Assembly (NCBI RefSeq): GCF_900176145.1
Contig: NZ_FWWY01000002.1
Location: 1 to 64,000 of the forward strand
Direction of reading: 5' to 3'
DNA: 64,000 nt
Source: Sulfobacillus thermosulfidooxidans DSM 9293
Lineage (GTDB): Bacteria > Bacillota > Sulfobacillia > Sulfobacillales > Sulfobacillaceae
Shown here: positions 19,428 to 28,571 of the stretch, piece after piece
How the letters are laid out: the number at the start of each line of letters is the position of its first letter
Position numbering within the stretch: position 1 is the stretch's first letter
The notes under the pieces: generated by a model
Database searches by the model: none
Seen by the model: the letters and a program-made list of their open reading frames with translations, nothing else
Told to the model about the DNA's origin: nothing
Position numbers and translations under genes: made by a program

Positions 19428-20286
19428 AACCCAACAATTCCCGGTTGCTAACCATACTTTTCGGCAATCCGCTTTAAATGTGGTAAGGGCATATCGTGCG
19501 GGCAGAGGTTTGTCAAAATGGGCGCTGCCATTGTGGGTAGCAGCCTATTCCAAAGACACTCTAGCACACGCATTCGCTTCCAATCGGAGGAAGGTGTTCC
19601 TGGTCCATGAAGCAAATCATGATCTATCCATTGCTCTTCGCTGCAATCCCAGCGACATCTCTGTTTTGCGCGAGGTGTTTTTAGACCGTTCTTACGAGTT
19701 CCCTTATCCAATAAATCGCCATGACCCTACAATTGTTGATCTTGGAGCTAACATAGGGCTAGCCTCTGCATTTCTTCAGGCCAAGTATCCTTATGCGACA
19801 ATTATCTGCGTTGAACCCTTAAATGAGAACGTAGGCATGATTAGACTTAATTGCGAACTAGGAAAATTTACTTGGAAAATCGAACCCTCAGCCGTTTCCG
19901 ATGCCATCGGTGCCGTCAAATTCTTTGCCAGTGAGTGGTGGGGTTCTGGCTCGATTGTCCCCAGGGTAGGGCTGAGCCGCCAATCTTCTCCGAACCGATA
20001 CGAGCATGCATGGAAGCTTCCTATCCGGAGTGTCAACACAATAACCATGGCCGAGTTAATTCGGAAGTACAGCCTTGAATTCATTGACATACTTAAGATC
20101 GACATAGAAGGCGCCGAGGCGGATCTCATTTTAAACGCAACTGGCTGGATTGAGAAAGTAGGTTCGATAGCGATAGAAATTCATGATAAATATGTCGATG
20201 GTCCGGTGATTCGCAGGGCCCTGGCTGATCGTGGTTTTTTTCTGTCTGGAAGTAGTCTCGGATGTGAATTTTACGTGCGGCGCTGA
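19405..20286 (+). CDS. FkbM-family SAM-dependent methyltransferase
   Basis: 293 residues. The ATG at 19405 is preferred over 19402 because AGGAGG ends at 19398, giving better spacing. TIVDLGANIGLASAF is the SAM-binding loop, IICVEPLNENVGMIRLNCE the acidic loop, and IDILKIDIEGAEADLI the FkbM signature. FkbM enzymes usually O-methylate a hydroxyl on sugars or polyketides. In this cluster it is a likely tailoring enzyme of the sugar. A short leader ORF overlaps its start. Confidence 0.88.
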   Translation: MIGNKEAETQQFPVANHTFRQSALNVVRAYRAGRGLSKWALPLWVAAYSKDTLAHAFASNRRKVFLVHEANHDLSIALRCNPSDISVLREVFLDRSYEFPYPINRHDPTIVDLGANIGLASAFLQAKYPYATIICVEPLNENVGMIRLNCELGKFTWKIEPSAVSDAIGAVKFFASEWWGSGSIVPRVGLSRQSSPNRYEHAWKLPIRSVNTITMAELIRKYSLEFIDILKIDIEGAEADLILNATGWIEKVGSIAIEIHDKYVDGPVIRRALADRGFFLSGSSLGCEFYVRR

Positions 20287-20486
20287 AGCAGAAAGGTAAC
20301 AGATCGCTTGATTTTGGATGCATTCCGCTAAGAGATAGCCAGCCCTTCGGAAAACGATGACCATGTCCCGTTGTTCGACGTGCTATTTTCCTTACACAGT
20401 ACATTGCACATACTTAAGGCCAACTCTCCAAAATGAAATTAATATATATTTTAGTAAAAAAGTAAATTATGTGGAGGATGGGATTC

Positions 20487-21299
20487 ATGTTATCTAACAT
20501 TAAACTTATTGCAATTGATCTCGACGGAACGTTGCTTAACAGCCAAGACCGTATTACGGCCCATACCAGAGACGTTTTACGAAAAGCAATAAAGCAAGGA
20601 TACGTGGTGGTGATTGGAACCGGAAGGCCATATCGGCGAAGCAAACGGTATTACGAACAACTAAATCTCGAAACTCCTTTAATAAATTACCATGGGGCAT
20701 TGGTTCATCATCCTCGAAATCCAACATGGGGCAACTTTCACAGTCCGTTGGGGTCATCAATAACCCAAGGAATCATTGAAAAGGCGCAGTCCTTTGGCGT
20801 ACGAAACATTTTCGTTGATGTACGAGACTCTGATCTTTATCTTCAAAGCTATCACAAAGAACTTATGAGAAGATTTTTCAATCCGAGACATTTAAACATT
20901 TGTCTCCTTCGGGATTTTTCGTATTCCCCTGCGACATCTGTGTTAATCTATCCCTTTAGACACAACTATCAAGCTCTAAAGGAACATCTTTATCATCGTT
21001 TTTATGGAGAAATTCGTATAATTCAATGGGGACCGCCATGGAATCTTGTCGAGATTGTGACTCATGATGTGAATAAAGCTCTAGGCCTTAGCTACATCTG
21101 TAAGCAATATGATATTCATTCGGAAAACGTAATTTCATTCGGTAATGCTGAAAACGACATGGAATTTATTGATTTCGCAGGCGTCGGAGTAGCGATGGAA
21201 AACGCAATTCCCCAACTTAAAGAAAAAGCAAGCTTTGTCACCGCATCCAATGACAACGATGGGGTTGCGCAATTCTTGGAACAGCAACTATTATTGTAA
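20487..21299 (+). CDS. Cof-type HAD phosphatase
   Basis: 270 residues from the ATG at 20487 (GGAGG nine bases upstream). AIDLDGTLLNSQD is motif I, VIGTGRP motif II, HDVNKALGL supplies the Lys, and SFGNAENDMEFI motif IV, with a C2b cap between. These HAD-IIB enzymes dephosphorylate sugar or cofactor phosphates. The gene and its AT-rich 5' region look more Bacillus-like in base composition than its neighbours, so it may be a later addition and need not belong to the cluster. It converges with the aminotransferase gene. Confidence 0.85.
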   Translation: MLSNIKLIAIDLDGTLLNSQDRITAHTRDVLRKAIKQGYVVVIGTGRPYRRSKRYYEQLNLETPLINYHGALVHHPRNPTWGNFHSPLGSSITQGIIEKAQSFGVRNIFVDVRDSDLYLQSYHKELMRRFFNPRHLNICLLRDFSYSPATSVLIYPFRHNYQALKEHLYHRFYGEIRIIQWGPPWNLVEIVTHDVNKALGLSYICKQYDIHSENVISFGNAENDMEFIDFAGVGVAMENAIPQLKEKASFVTASNDNDGVAQFLEQQLLL

Positions 21300-21476
21300 T
21301 TTTGAAATAGGTTGGGATCCTCATCGCATAGCCAGTGAAATATCTGCATACATGCTGTTCGCTGTGATTAGAACGAAGAGTGAACGACGTTCTCCGTCCA
21401 TTCCATAGGTCAGCGAAGGGCCACGTCGAACCATCGTCCTCCGTCGTCCCTTCCACTGTAGAGTTTTCGTATGCTG

Positions 21477-22655
21477 CTATATATTACCTTTCAAGGACTC
21501 GATGGCTTCCGGAATTCGGTCGACCACGTCTTTGTATAGCAGGACACGATGGTCAAAAAGAATCGTGCACCTGGTCGCCGCTTCGGTGTTCGCAAGCCAG
21601 GCCTCGGGCCTATCAATAATAGTGGATACGGAGTACAAAGGATCCCTGTAAACTGGAGTGAAAACTGAATGCATCAAAAATCCTTCCGCCTCGAGTGCTG
21701 CCGTCATACTCTTTGCGGTCAATCTGGGGTAAACCTCTTGATCAAACTGGAATCCATATCGGTATCGAGAATGACTCGATTGTTCTGGATATGTAGTCAA
21801 CGGTTTTATCCCTTCTAGTTGCCTAAGGTTCTCATCAAGCATTTTGGCATTCGCTTCTCGTTTCTCGTGTTGTTGTGGTAACCGTCGAAGTTGCCCGAGC
21901 AAAACGGCACACTGGAACTCTGTCATACGATAGTTGAATCCGAGGATGCCAGAAGGTTCATAGTTTCTGCTTCTGCGCCCGCAATTCTTAAGCGCATAGC
22001 AAGTTTCCATGAAACGTTCATCGTTTGTGGCAATAAACCCGCCTTCCCCTGCTGTCATAATCTTGGCCATTTGAAAGCTAAACGATGCTGCGTGCCCGAC
22101 TGATCCAGGACCCTCGTCTTTCCACCTTGACCCGTGAGCGTGAGCTGCATCCTCAATCACGAATAAATTGTATGATTCTGCCAGTTGCATTATTTCGTCC
22201 ATGTGCGCCATGGTTCCATAAAGGTGAACGGGAATAATAGCCCGTGTTTTGTCGGTCACGGCCTTTGCCGCCGACACGGGGTCCATGCATAGTGTATTCG
22301 AATCGATATCTGCAAATACGGGACGAGCCCCAACGTTGACCACTGCTACCGCAGTGGCCAAAAAGGTCGCCGCAGGTACCACCACTTCATCGCCGGGACC
22401 TATACCACAGGCCTTTAGAGCAACCTCCAACGTCACAGTACCATTCGCTAAACATAGACCATATCGTGTTCCTACGAAATCGGAAAACGCCATTTCAAAT
22501 TGTCTTTCAATTGGGCCATCAAAGCCCCAAATCCTTGACTGCAGAGTTTCAACCAACAACAATTCGTCTGTCTTATCAACTATTGGCCAGGGTTCGTAGA
22601 CTGATTCAGCAATTAATGGCGTACCTCCTAGAATTGCCGGTGTACGACTGCTCAT
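21477..22655 (-). CDS. DegT/DnrJ/EryC1-family sugar aminotransferase
   Basis: 392 residues; ATG with GGGAG nine bases upstream. PLP-enzyme features: NGTVTLEVALKACGIGPGDEV, DxxxH-type segment VIEDAAHAHGS, and SFSFQMAKIMTAGEGG, where the Lys forms the Schiff base. It transaminates a keto-sugar or keto-cyclitol, with Gln or Glu as donor. It is the only cluster gene on the minus strand. Functional partner: the Gfo/Idh/MocA oxidoreductase. In lincosamides LmbS does this step on the octose; AHBA synthase-like and cyclitol aminotransferases are alternatives within the same family. Confidence 0.9.
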   Translation of the reverse strand: MSSRTPAILGGTPLIAESVYEPWPIVDKTDELLLVETLQSRIWGFDGPIERQFEMAFSDFVGTRYGLCLANGTVTLEVALKACGIGPGDEVVVPAATFLATAVAVVNVGARPVFADIDSNTLCMDPVSAAKAVTDKTRAIIPVHLYGTMAHMDEIMQLAESYNLFVIEDAAHAHGSRWKDEGPGSVGHAASFSFQMAKIMTAGEGGFIATNDERFMETCYALKNCGRRSRNYEPSGILGFNYRMTEFQCAVLLGQLRRLPQQHEKREANAKMLDENLRQLEGIKPLTTYPEQSSHSRYRYGFQFDQEVYPRLTAKSMTAALEAEGFLMHSVFTPVYRDPLYSVSTIIDRPEAWLANTEAATRCTILFDHRVLLYKDVVDRIPEAIESLKGNI

Positions 22656-23345
22656 GCAAATTCACTCCCATTCTTTCTGATTTTACAATATATTCACATA
22701 TCTGTATACAGATCCCCTCGCGTTAGAGAGTTATTGTATAACTATGGCATATCAACCGCTGTCTCACGGCGTGGCTTTGTAGGAAACGATATGCGCTCGG
22801 CTCTTGGCTTGGAGCTGGCAGCTGAAATGGCATATTCGCCATACAGGGCGAGCACGGGAGCACATCCATACCCGACTAACATTGGGAACAAATACTAGTA
22901 AGGAGATTTTGGGGGAAGACCCTATTTTTCAAAGATTAACGGGATGCGAGTATGGCTAAATTTAGTGATGTGTGAAAATGTGACCAGCATCCTTCAAACG
23001 GAGTTCCCGAAGATTGATCTCCAGATAAACAGCCCAAATGAAATTGCAAAATGACACGTGTAGGGGGGGTTGACAATTATACAATACTTCGTGAAAATAG
23101 CAATTGTTAGGAATGTTCTGTATAAGATTTACAATTTTATATGCCTAAGAAAGGTCAGTTCGGAGTCCTAATCTTGAGTTGGAATTCAGGTTATGGAAGC
23201 CGAAATGGATTCCATAGTTGTTGCGGTTGCCGATGTAAGTCTGGTTATATAGGACGTTTTTCGGTGTTCCGCGGAACCAACTCGAGTACGGGAATATGGA
23301 ATTAATGGGTTCTATTTCGTCGTAATATTGCGGAAGGTGATGCTA
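22656..23345. other. Long divergent regulatory region
   Basis: About 690 bases between the divergent aminotransferase and adenylation genes. No gene with an RBS is visible. It is AT-rich in parts and contains the promoter at 23070. CTGTATACAG near 22705 is a perfect 10-base palindrome in the aminotransferase upstream region and could be an operator. Confidence 0.5.
23070..23098 (+). promoter_or_regulatory. Main promoter of the adenylation/sugar operon
   Basis: -35 TTGACA (23070-23075), 17-base spacer, -10 GAAAAT (23093-23098). It shares an extended match with the promoter at 18180, including the following AATT. The distance to the start codon, about 250 bases, leaves a long leader. Confidence 0.55.
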
Positions 23346-24875
23346 TTGGCCACACAAGGCGTCGAAGACTTGGCCATTGTAACTTCGGAACGAAAATTCA
23401 GCTATTCCGTGGTACACGAAGTCTGTGACGGTATCGAAAAACTTTTGGATGCTCAGCACGTGAGCTCTGGCATAGTGGTCCTATCGGGACCACGTTCACC
23501 AGAATACGTGATGTCACTAATTTCAACACGGAGATCTCAACGTACATTTTTTCCTGCGCCGTATCCCACTCCAGAAGCGTGGGTCGAGGCGATGGCTGGT
23601 GCGGCTCCTATAGACCTCGCGCTTGTAGATCTTTCTCGTTTTGGTGAGCGCTGGCTGAGACATTGGGAACCTATCGCATCCCTGAACGAAGTTAACGAAT
23701 GTTTGAGTGGGCAGTGGACGGTGCTGCGGCCTAAGTTGATTCCCCAACGTGAGCGCACAGCTGATAAAAATCCTGAATTAGCTTACGTGATTTGTACTTC
23801 TGGGTCAACTGGTACCCCTAAGGTTGTCGAGGTCGGATCTTCGGCGTTTGACAAAAAGATATCTAGCTTACTGGCCCAATGGCCGAGTCCACAGGGCAAG
23901 GTTTGGCTCAACTGGCATCATTATTCGTTCGACGTCGCTTTATGGGAGGTGTTCGGGTGCTTTGAATCCGGCGGTACTTTAGCAATCTGCGACGATGTTA
24001 CAGTATTGTCGGACGAACTCCCTGAATTCATAGAAAACGTAGAGCCCAACTATGTATGTCTCACTCCAACAGCATGGCGCGCACTGAAGTCATGCCACGC
24101 TTGTTGGAACAGCGTCGAACGTCTTATTCTGGCTGGAGAGTCAGTTCATGCTCAAGAAGTATTGGAATGGGTTCGAGGTCTGGGTTGTAGCTCGTCGTCA
24201 ATGTCGATATGGAATGCTTATGGGCCAACAGAAGCGATTATATATGCGACAAGCGCGCGCATCTGGCCCGAGGGTGATGTGACATTGAACGGCCCTAATA
24301 TAGGTTGGCCACTTCCAGGAGTTCAGGTGCGCGTAAATACAACTGAGGTCACAGACAAACAAGGGACATTGATTCTGGGTGGCCATGAAATTGCCGAAAG
24401 GTATGGAGAATGGTTATTCCCGCTGTCGGTAGGTGACCGTCAGAGATTTTTTTCTGAACATGGTGTTCGCCTTTTTGAAACTGGCGATGTGGTAAGGAAA
24501 CTGCGGGATATGAGTTTGGTCTTTCTAGGTCGACGAGACCGTCAAGTAAAGCTTGAAGGAGTCAGAATTGAGTTAGACGCTATAGAGGCTATAGCGTGTA
24601 GGAATGAGACGGTTCTTGGAGCTCATGCAACCGTGGCCCAAGAAACAGGAGGCCGAAAAGGTATCGTGTTGGCGATAGTTTGTCGGCAGGAGAATGAGGA
24701 TCGAAACCGAGAACTTGCCATCGATGTTCGCAACACGTTGCAGCATACGTTCCCCAGCCCGTTTCTTCCGGTCATCATCGAAGTGTTGCCTGAACTTACA
24801 TTGAGACCTAGTGGAAAGTTGGATACGTCTGCTGCTCGACGAAGATTCGAATCGAAGGGATGGATACCCTCGTAA
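23346..24875 (+). CDS. Stand-alone NRPS adenylation domain protein
   Basis: About 509 residues. The TTG at 23346 is preferred because GGAAGGTGAT sits eight bases upstream. Adenylation motifs in order: A3 YVICTSGSTGTPKVV, A4 HYSFDVALWEVF (the Asp that binds the alpha-amino group is present), A5 NAYGPTEA, A7 FETGDVVR, A8 GRRDRQVKLEGVRIEL, A10 RPSGKLD. It activates an amino acid as aminoacyl-AMP and loads it on a carrier protein. No carrier or condensation domain is fused; the carrier protein is the next gene. This resembles LmbC with its separate carrier in lincomycin biosynthesis. The amino acid cannot be read reliably by eye. Confidence 0.93.
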   Translation: MATQGVEDLAIVTSERKFSYSVVHEVCDGIEKLLDAQHVSSGIVVLSGPRSPEYVMSLISTRRSQRTFFPAPYPTPEAWVEAMAGAAPIDLALVDLSRFGERWLRHWEPIASLNEVNECLSGQWTVLRPKLIPQRERTADKNPELAYVICTSGSTGTPKVVEVGSSAFDKKISSLLAQWPSPQGKVWLNWHHYSFDVALWEVFGCFESGGTLAICDDVTVLSDELPEFIENVEPNYVCLTPTAWRALKSCHACWNSVERLILAGESVHAQEVLEWVRGLGCSSSSMSIWNAYGPTEAIIYATSARIWPEGDVTLNGPNIGWPLPGVQVRVNTTEVTDKQGTLILGGHEIAERYGEWLFPLSVGDRQRFFSEHGVRLFETGDVVRKLRDMSLVFLGRRDRQVKLEGVRIELDAIEAIACRNETVLGAHATVAQETGGRKGIVLAIVCRQENEDRNRELAIDVRNTLQHTFPSPFLPVIIEVLPELTLRPSGKLDTSAARRRFESKGWIPS

Positions 24876-24916
24876 ACAAACAGTTAGAGCTGGACTAGCA
24901 GAGCCTACACGAAGGA

Positions 24917-25171
24917 GTGAAGGAATACTTGCTTTCGGACATTGAGATGAAGATTCTAGAAACCATACGTAATGTGCTCGAAGATCCTAACGTTGACGTC
25001 AATTCGGACTTTTTTGAAGCAGGGGGGAATTCATTGCTGGCAGCAATTTTGGTTGAAAAGTTGCGAGGTTCGTCCATTCCTGTCGATATACGAACAGTCC
25101 TTCGTTTACCAACCGCAAGGGGGATTGCCCAATATATGCTCGATCAACAGAAAGAAGGTGATCCGCGTTAA
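24917..25171 (+). CDS. Peptidyl/acyl carrier protein
   Basis: About 80-84 residues with DFFEAGGNSLLAAIL; the Ser of GGNSL takes phosphopantetheine. The GTG at 24917 overlaps the AAGGAG box, so a TTG at 24929 may be the true start. Likely partner of the adenylation protein just upstream, and activated by the Sfp-type transferase at 36786. The downstream glycosyltransferase overlaps its last 14 bases. Confidence 0.9.
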   Translation: MKEYLLSDIEMKILETIRNVLEDPNVDVNSDFFEAGGNSLLAAILVEKLRGSSIPVDIRTVLRLPTARGIAQYMLDQQKEGDPR

Positions 25172-26336
25172 CATTTGTTATCTGGCTGGAAGCTACCATC
25201 CAACAATTGGGGGAGCGGAAACGTACGTACGCTCTGTTGCGGAGAGAATGGCTTCTAGAGGGCATGACGTAATAGTTCTCACGGATGAAAACAAAGATTT
25301 CCCGTCACCAGAAAACATTAATGGCGTCCGTGTATACAGATTATCCGCCTACCGACGTCTCTTCGAAGATGAGACCAAAATCAGGTGGGAGCAGATGTAC
25401 TTCGGCCTACTAGGCGAGGTTGATGAAGTGTTGCGAAACCATCCACTCGACTTATTGCACGCAAATAGCCTGGACACGGCCATACTTGGCGCCGTGCTCA
25501 GCGAGCATTTGCGTATTCCTCTTGTATGCACGTACCACGAAATGGAACCGGAGGATGACCCGTTTGGCAGGGGCAAGTGTGGATTTGTGTTCAGGTATGT
25601 TCCTGCATATTTTATTGCTGGAAGCCGCTTCTATTACGACAAGGCGGTACAGTTAGGCGCTCTAGAGAAAAAGTTACGTGTAATCTATCACGGGGTTGAT
25701 CTTAGTCGTTTCGGCACTCGCAATTCTGATGCATCCAAGCGATACTTAGACGTTGACCCTAGCGAACCGTTGGTTGTCTGTGTTTCCCGGTTGAAGCGAA
25801 GGAAAGGCCTGTTGGAGCTGGTCAACGCACTCAAGTTAGTCCACATGGTTAATCCCCATGTGAACACGGTGATTGCGGGAACCGCAAGTTCGGGTTCATC
25901 AAGCTATGAGTCGGAATTAGAACAAGCAATTCGCCTTCAGGGACTGCAAGACCGGGTGCGCATCCGTAAGGACTTAACACTCGATCACATGCCAGTAGTG
26001 TACTCTGCCGCGGATGTGGTGGTGCAACCGAGTTTTAAGGAGGGATTGGGTATAGCGGTTCTAGAGGCAATGGCTTGCGAGCGTTCTGTCGTTGCCACCG
26101 AGACATCCGGGTTCGATGAATTTCTTGTCGATGGATTCAACGCTTTATTAGTGATCCCTGGAGATGTCGAGGGACTATCAGAAACCATCATTCGGATTCT
26201 CACGGATTGTGATTTAAGGGAACAATTGGCCTCGAACGCGAGGATGACGGTCGAGAAGCACTTCAACCTTGATCGCACCGTCGAGATGACCAGTGACCTG
26301 TACGTGAGTCTTCTAGATACGGGGGAGGGTCGATGA
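25158..26336 (+). CDS. GT4-family glycosyltransferase
   Basis: 392 residues from the GTG at 25158, which overlaps the carrier gene. GT-B fold: N-terminal ICYLAGSYHPTIGGAETYV (glycine-rich acceptor-side loop), C-terminal VSRLKRRKGLLELVNAL and SFKEGLGIAVLEAMACE, the retaining E-x7-E motif. It transfers a nucleotide-activated sugar, most simply the product of the sugar block, to an acceptor. The longer in-frame extension upstream is a shadow of the carrier gene. Translationally coupled on both sides. Confidence 0.9.
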   Translation: MIRVNICYLAGSYHPTIGGAETYVRSVAERMASRGHDVIVLTDENKDFPSPENINGVRVYRLSAYRRLFEDETKIRWEQMYFGLLGEVDEVLRNHPLDLLHANSLDTAILGAVLSEHLRIPLVCTYHEMEPEDDPFGRGKCGFVFRYVPAYFIAGSRFYYDKAVQLGALEKKLRVIYHGVDLSRFGTRNSDASKRYLDVDPSEPLVVCVSRLKRRKGLLELVNALKLVHMVNPHVNTVIAGTASSGSSSYESELEQAIRLQGLQDRVRIRKDLTLDHMPVVYSAADVVVQPSFKEGLGIAVLEAMACERSVVATETSGFDEFLVDGFNALLVIPGDVEGLSETIIRILTDCDLREQLASNARMTVEKHFNLDRTVEMTSDLYVSLLDTGEGR

Positions 26337-26337
26337 G

Positions 26338-27048
26338 ATGTTTCTATACGGAATAATTTTCGACATTGGGAATGTTCTTATCCACCCTGACGGCAATCGT
26401 ATATCTCAAATTTTGTTCGATACAACGGGCAAGCATGTGCCTGCTCCCCTCTGTCGCAAAGCGTTTTCATTTGCAGATCACGAAATCTTTCAACCGAACG
26501 ATCCTTTACGGCTGCGTCAAGACGAACCGTATGCCGTCGTGTGGGGAAAACATATCGGGCTTGACAAATCAGATTCCCTGCGTGTCTGGGAACATATGGA
26601 ACGTGAATCCGAAAGCGTATGGGGGGAGTTAGATGGTTATGCCATTCCCTTGCTGCAGTATCTGCGTTTAGAAAACATAAAAGTAGGTGCTTTGTCTAAT
26701 GGGACGGGAGACACTGAAGCGACATTAATTAAGTATGGGTTGCGAGATTTCTTCGACGTAGTTGTTGACTCGGCTGTAGTAGGCATCGAAAAGCCTGATT
26801 TTCGCGTGTATCGCGAAGCCCTTCGATTACTAGATGTAGATGCGCAGCAGTGTTGTTATGTTGGCGATTCTCCGGAGGAGGTCTGGGCTCCTCAGCAACT
26901 TGGGTTTGGAGTGTCCATCCTCGTAGATCCCATGGACGTTTACCAAGATTGCCCTTTGTTCGACTTGCGAGTTTCGTCTCTGCTCGAAGTAAGGCAAATT
27001 ATCGGTTTCCGCCCACATTCTATATTTCGAGGCACTTATGATTACTAG
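26338..27048 (+). CDS. HAD-IA family hydrolase
   Basis: 236 residues. IIFDIGNVLI is motif I, ALSNGTGD motif II, GIEKPDFRVY motif III (Lys) and YVGDSPEEVWA motif IV. The cap is of the alpha-helical C1 type. These enzymes remove phosphate from small sugar phosphates. The start is one base after the glycosyltransferase stop, and its end overlaps the Nudix gene, so it is co-translated. Its task in the pathway is unknown; a second phosphatase of GmhB type lies downstream. Confidence 0.85.
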   Translation: MFLYGIIFDIGNVLIHPDGNRISQILFDTTGKHVPAPLCRKAFSFADHEIFQPNDPLRLRQDEPYAVVWGKHIGLDKSDSLRVWEHMERESESVWGELDGYAIPLLQYLRLENIKVGALSNGTGDTEATLIKYGLRDFFDVVVDSAVVGIEKPDFRVYREALRLLDVDAQQCCYVGDSPEEVWAPQQLGFGVSILVDPMDVYQDCPLFDLRVSSLLEVRQIIGFRPHSIFRGTYDY

Positions 27049-27583
27049 AGACGGACCTGAGAACACTGTTCTAAAGAATTCTCACGCTACGGTTATGAGT
27101 GTCCCCGTAAGAAACAACGGAGAGCCTAACGAACCTTTCATACTAGTGTCGCGACGCAGCTTTGTTGTTATTTGTGCGTATAATCACTTAGGACAATTAC
27201 TTTTTGTGAACCAACACAGGTTTGCAGCCAATAGGTCAAGCCTTGAACTTCCTCAAGGCGAGCTCGAAGACGGGGAATCACCAACCACCGCTGCCATCCG
27301 AGAACTCGTTGAAGAAACCGGGGTTTTGGTGCCTGCGAGTGCTGTGCTTGACGCCAATGTCCAAATTTACGAGGCAGCAGACTGGTGTCAGGCAAGCGGA
27401 CATCTTTGTTTCGTAAACATTGCCAATCACTGTGGTCGACTATATCAGCCCGAATTCAATGTAGAATGGCTTAATCCGTTAGAATTTGATGCTTTTATTG
27501 ATAAGGGTAGAGTGATAGACGCGACGACAATTGCAGCAGTGCACATTTTCATGAGCAAACGCAATGGTCTCGATAGTGCTTAA
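27038..27583 (+). CDS. Nudix hydrolase (ADP-sugar pyrophosphatase-like)
   Basis: 181 residues with a perfect Nudix box, GELEDGESPTTAAIRELVEETGV split as GELEDGE and RELVEETGV, around residues 74-96. VNQHRFAANRSSLELPQGELE is typical of ADP-ribose/NDP-sugar pyrophosphatases. It may split an NDP-sugar or a toxic nucleotide by-product. The gene overlaps the HAD gene by 11 bases. Confidence 0.88.
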   Translation: MITRDGPENTVLKNSHATVMSVPVRNNGEPNEPFILVSRRSFVVICAYNHLGQLLFVNQHRFAANRSSLELPQGELEDGESPTTAAIRELVEETGVLVPASAVLDANVQIYEAADWCQASGHLCFVNIANHCGRLYQPEFNVEWLNPLEFDAFIDKGRVIDATTIAAVHIFMSKRNGLDSA

Positions 27584-27623
27584 TGTTAAAATTGTGATAA
27601 GGAAACTTGTGGAGGTGAGTTGG

Positions 27624-28571
27624 ATGGTCCAAGAAATTACACCGGAGTACCTATGGTTTAACGGAAAATTGACTAAATGGCCTAACGCAAAAGTCCACAT
27701 ATGGTCAGAAGTTGCCAAAAGGGGTGCCAACGTATTTGACGGTATTCGGGCCTTCTGGCTTGCGGAATCGGCGACTTACAATCTCCTTGGGGTAGACGAA
27801 CACCTTGCACGACTTTACGAATCCGCTGCTCTTCTGCAGATTCCAGTTCCTTATCGGGTATCCGAACTTAAGGAAGGAATCATGGAACTAGTCAAAGCCC
27901 TTGATTTTCGCGAGCACTTGTGGGTCAGGCCAACCATTTATATTGACGCAGGACGATACGGCTACGATCCAGAAAGCACCGAGACAGGCGCTTACATCGT
28001 TGCCTTTCCGGTAGGGCACTCAGATACCATGGACCGAGGCATTACGTGTTGCGTTAGTAGTTGGAGGCGATCGCAAGAGAATTCGATGTCGCCCCGAATT
28101 AAAGCTGGCAGTTCATATATGACGTTCAGGCTCCCAAGAATCGAAGCCCAACGATTGGGGTATGACGAAGCCCTGTTGCTTAATGAGAGAGGAACCGTGG
28201 CGGAGGCCTCGGGAGCAAGCGTGTTTGTCATCAAGAGCGGAGTCGCTTACACTCCTCCTTTATATTCGGACATTCTCGAAAGCTTGACCAGAACGTATGT
28301 GATGCAACTTCTTGAGCAAATGGGCGTTCGAGTCGTCGAAAGAGAAATAGCTCGGACGGAGTTGTATGTAGCCGACGAGATATTCCTATGTGGAACTTTA
28401 TCTGAGATACAACCCGTGGCCCAAGTAGATTTTTACCCGTTAAAATCCCAAGTTGGCCCGATAACATCCCAATTAATTAATAGATACCTAGCCATATGCG
28501 ACAAAGGTGAAAGTATTCCGGAAGGTTGGATGACCGGCGTTTCGGTACGAAAATTGGAGGGAGAAGAATGA
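27624..28571 (+). CDS. Class IV PLP aminotransferase (IlvE-like)
   Basis: 315 residues; ATG at 27624 behind GGAGGTGAG, so the upstream in-frame extension is not used. GANVFDGIRAFW near the start, catalytic Lys in PRIKAGSSY, and DEALLLNERGTVAEASGASVFV are the branched-chain aminotransferase pattern. It may make or modify the amino acid activated by the adenylation protein, or aminate a keto acid precursor. The stop overlaps the next start as ATGA. Confidence 0.9.
   Translation: MVQEITPEYLWFNGKLTKWPNAKVHIWSEVAKRGANVFDGIRAFWLAESATYNLLGVDEHLARLYESAALLQIPVPYRVSELKEGIMELVKALDFREHLWVRPTIYIDAGRYGYDPESTETGAYIVAFPVGHSDTMDRGITCCVSSWRRSQENSMSPRIKAGSSYMTFRLPRIEAQRLGYDEALLLNERGTVAEASGASVFVIKSGVAYTPPLYSDILESLTRTYVMQLLEQMGVRVVEREIARTELYVADEIFLCGTLSEIQPVAQVDFYPLKSQVGPITSQLINRYLAICDKGESIPEGWMTGVSVRKLEGEE

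Noticed and set aside
24972-25157. N-terminal extension of the glycosyltransferase
   Set aside because: It overlaps the carrier protein gene in another frame and has no domain; the GT fold starts right after the GTG at 25158.
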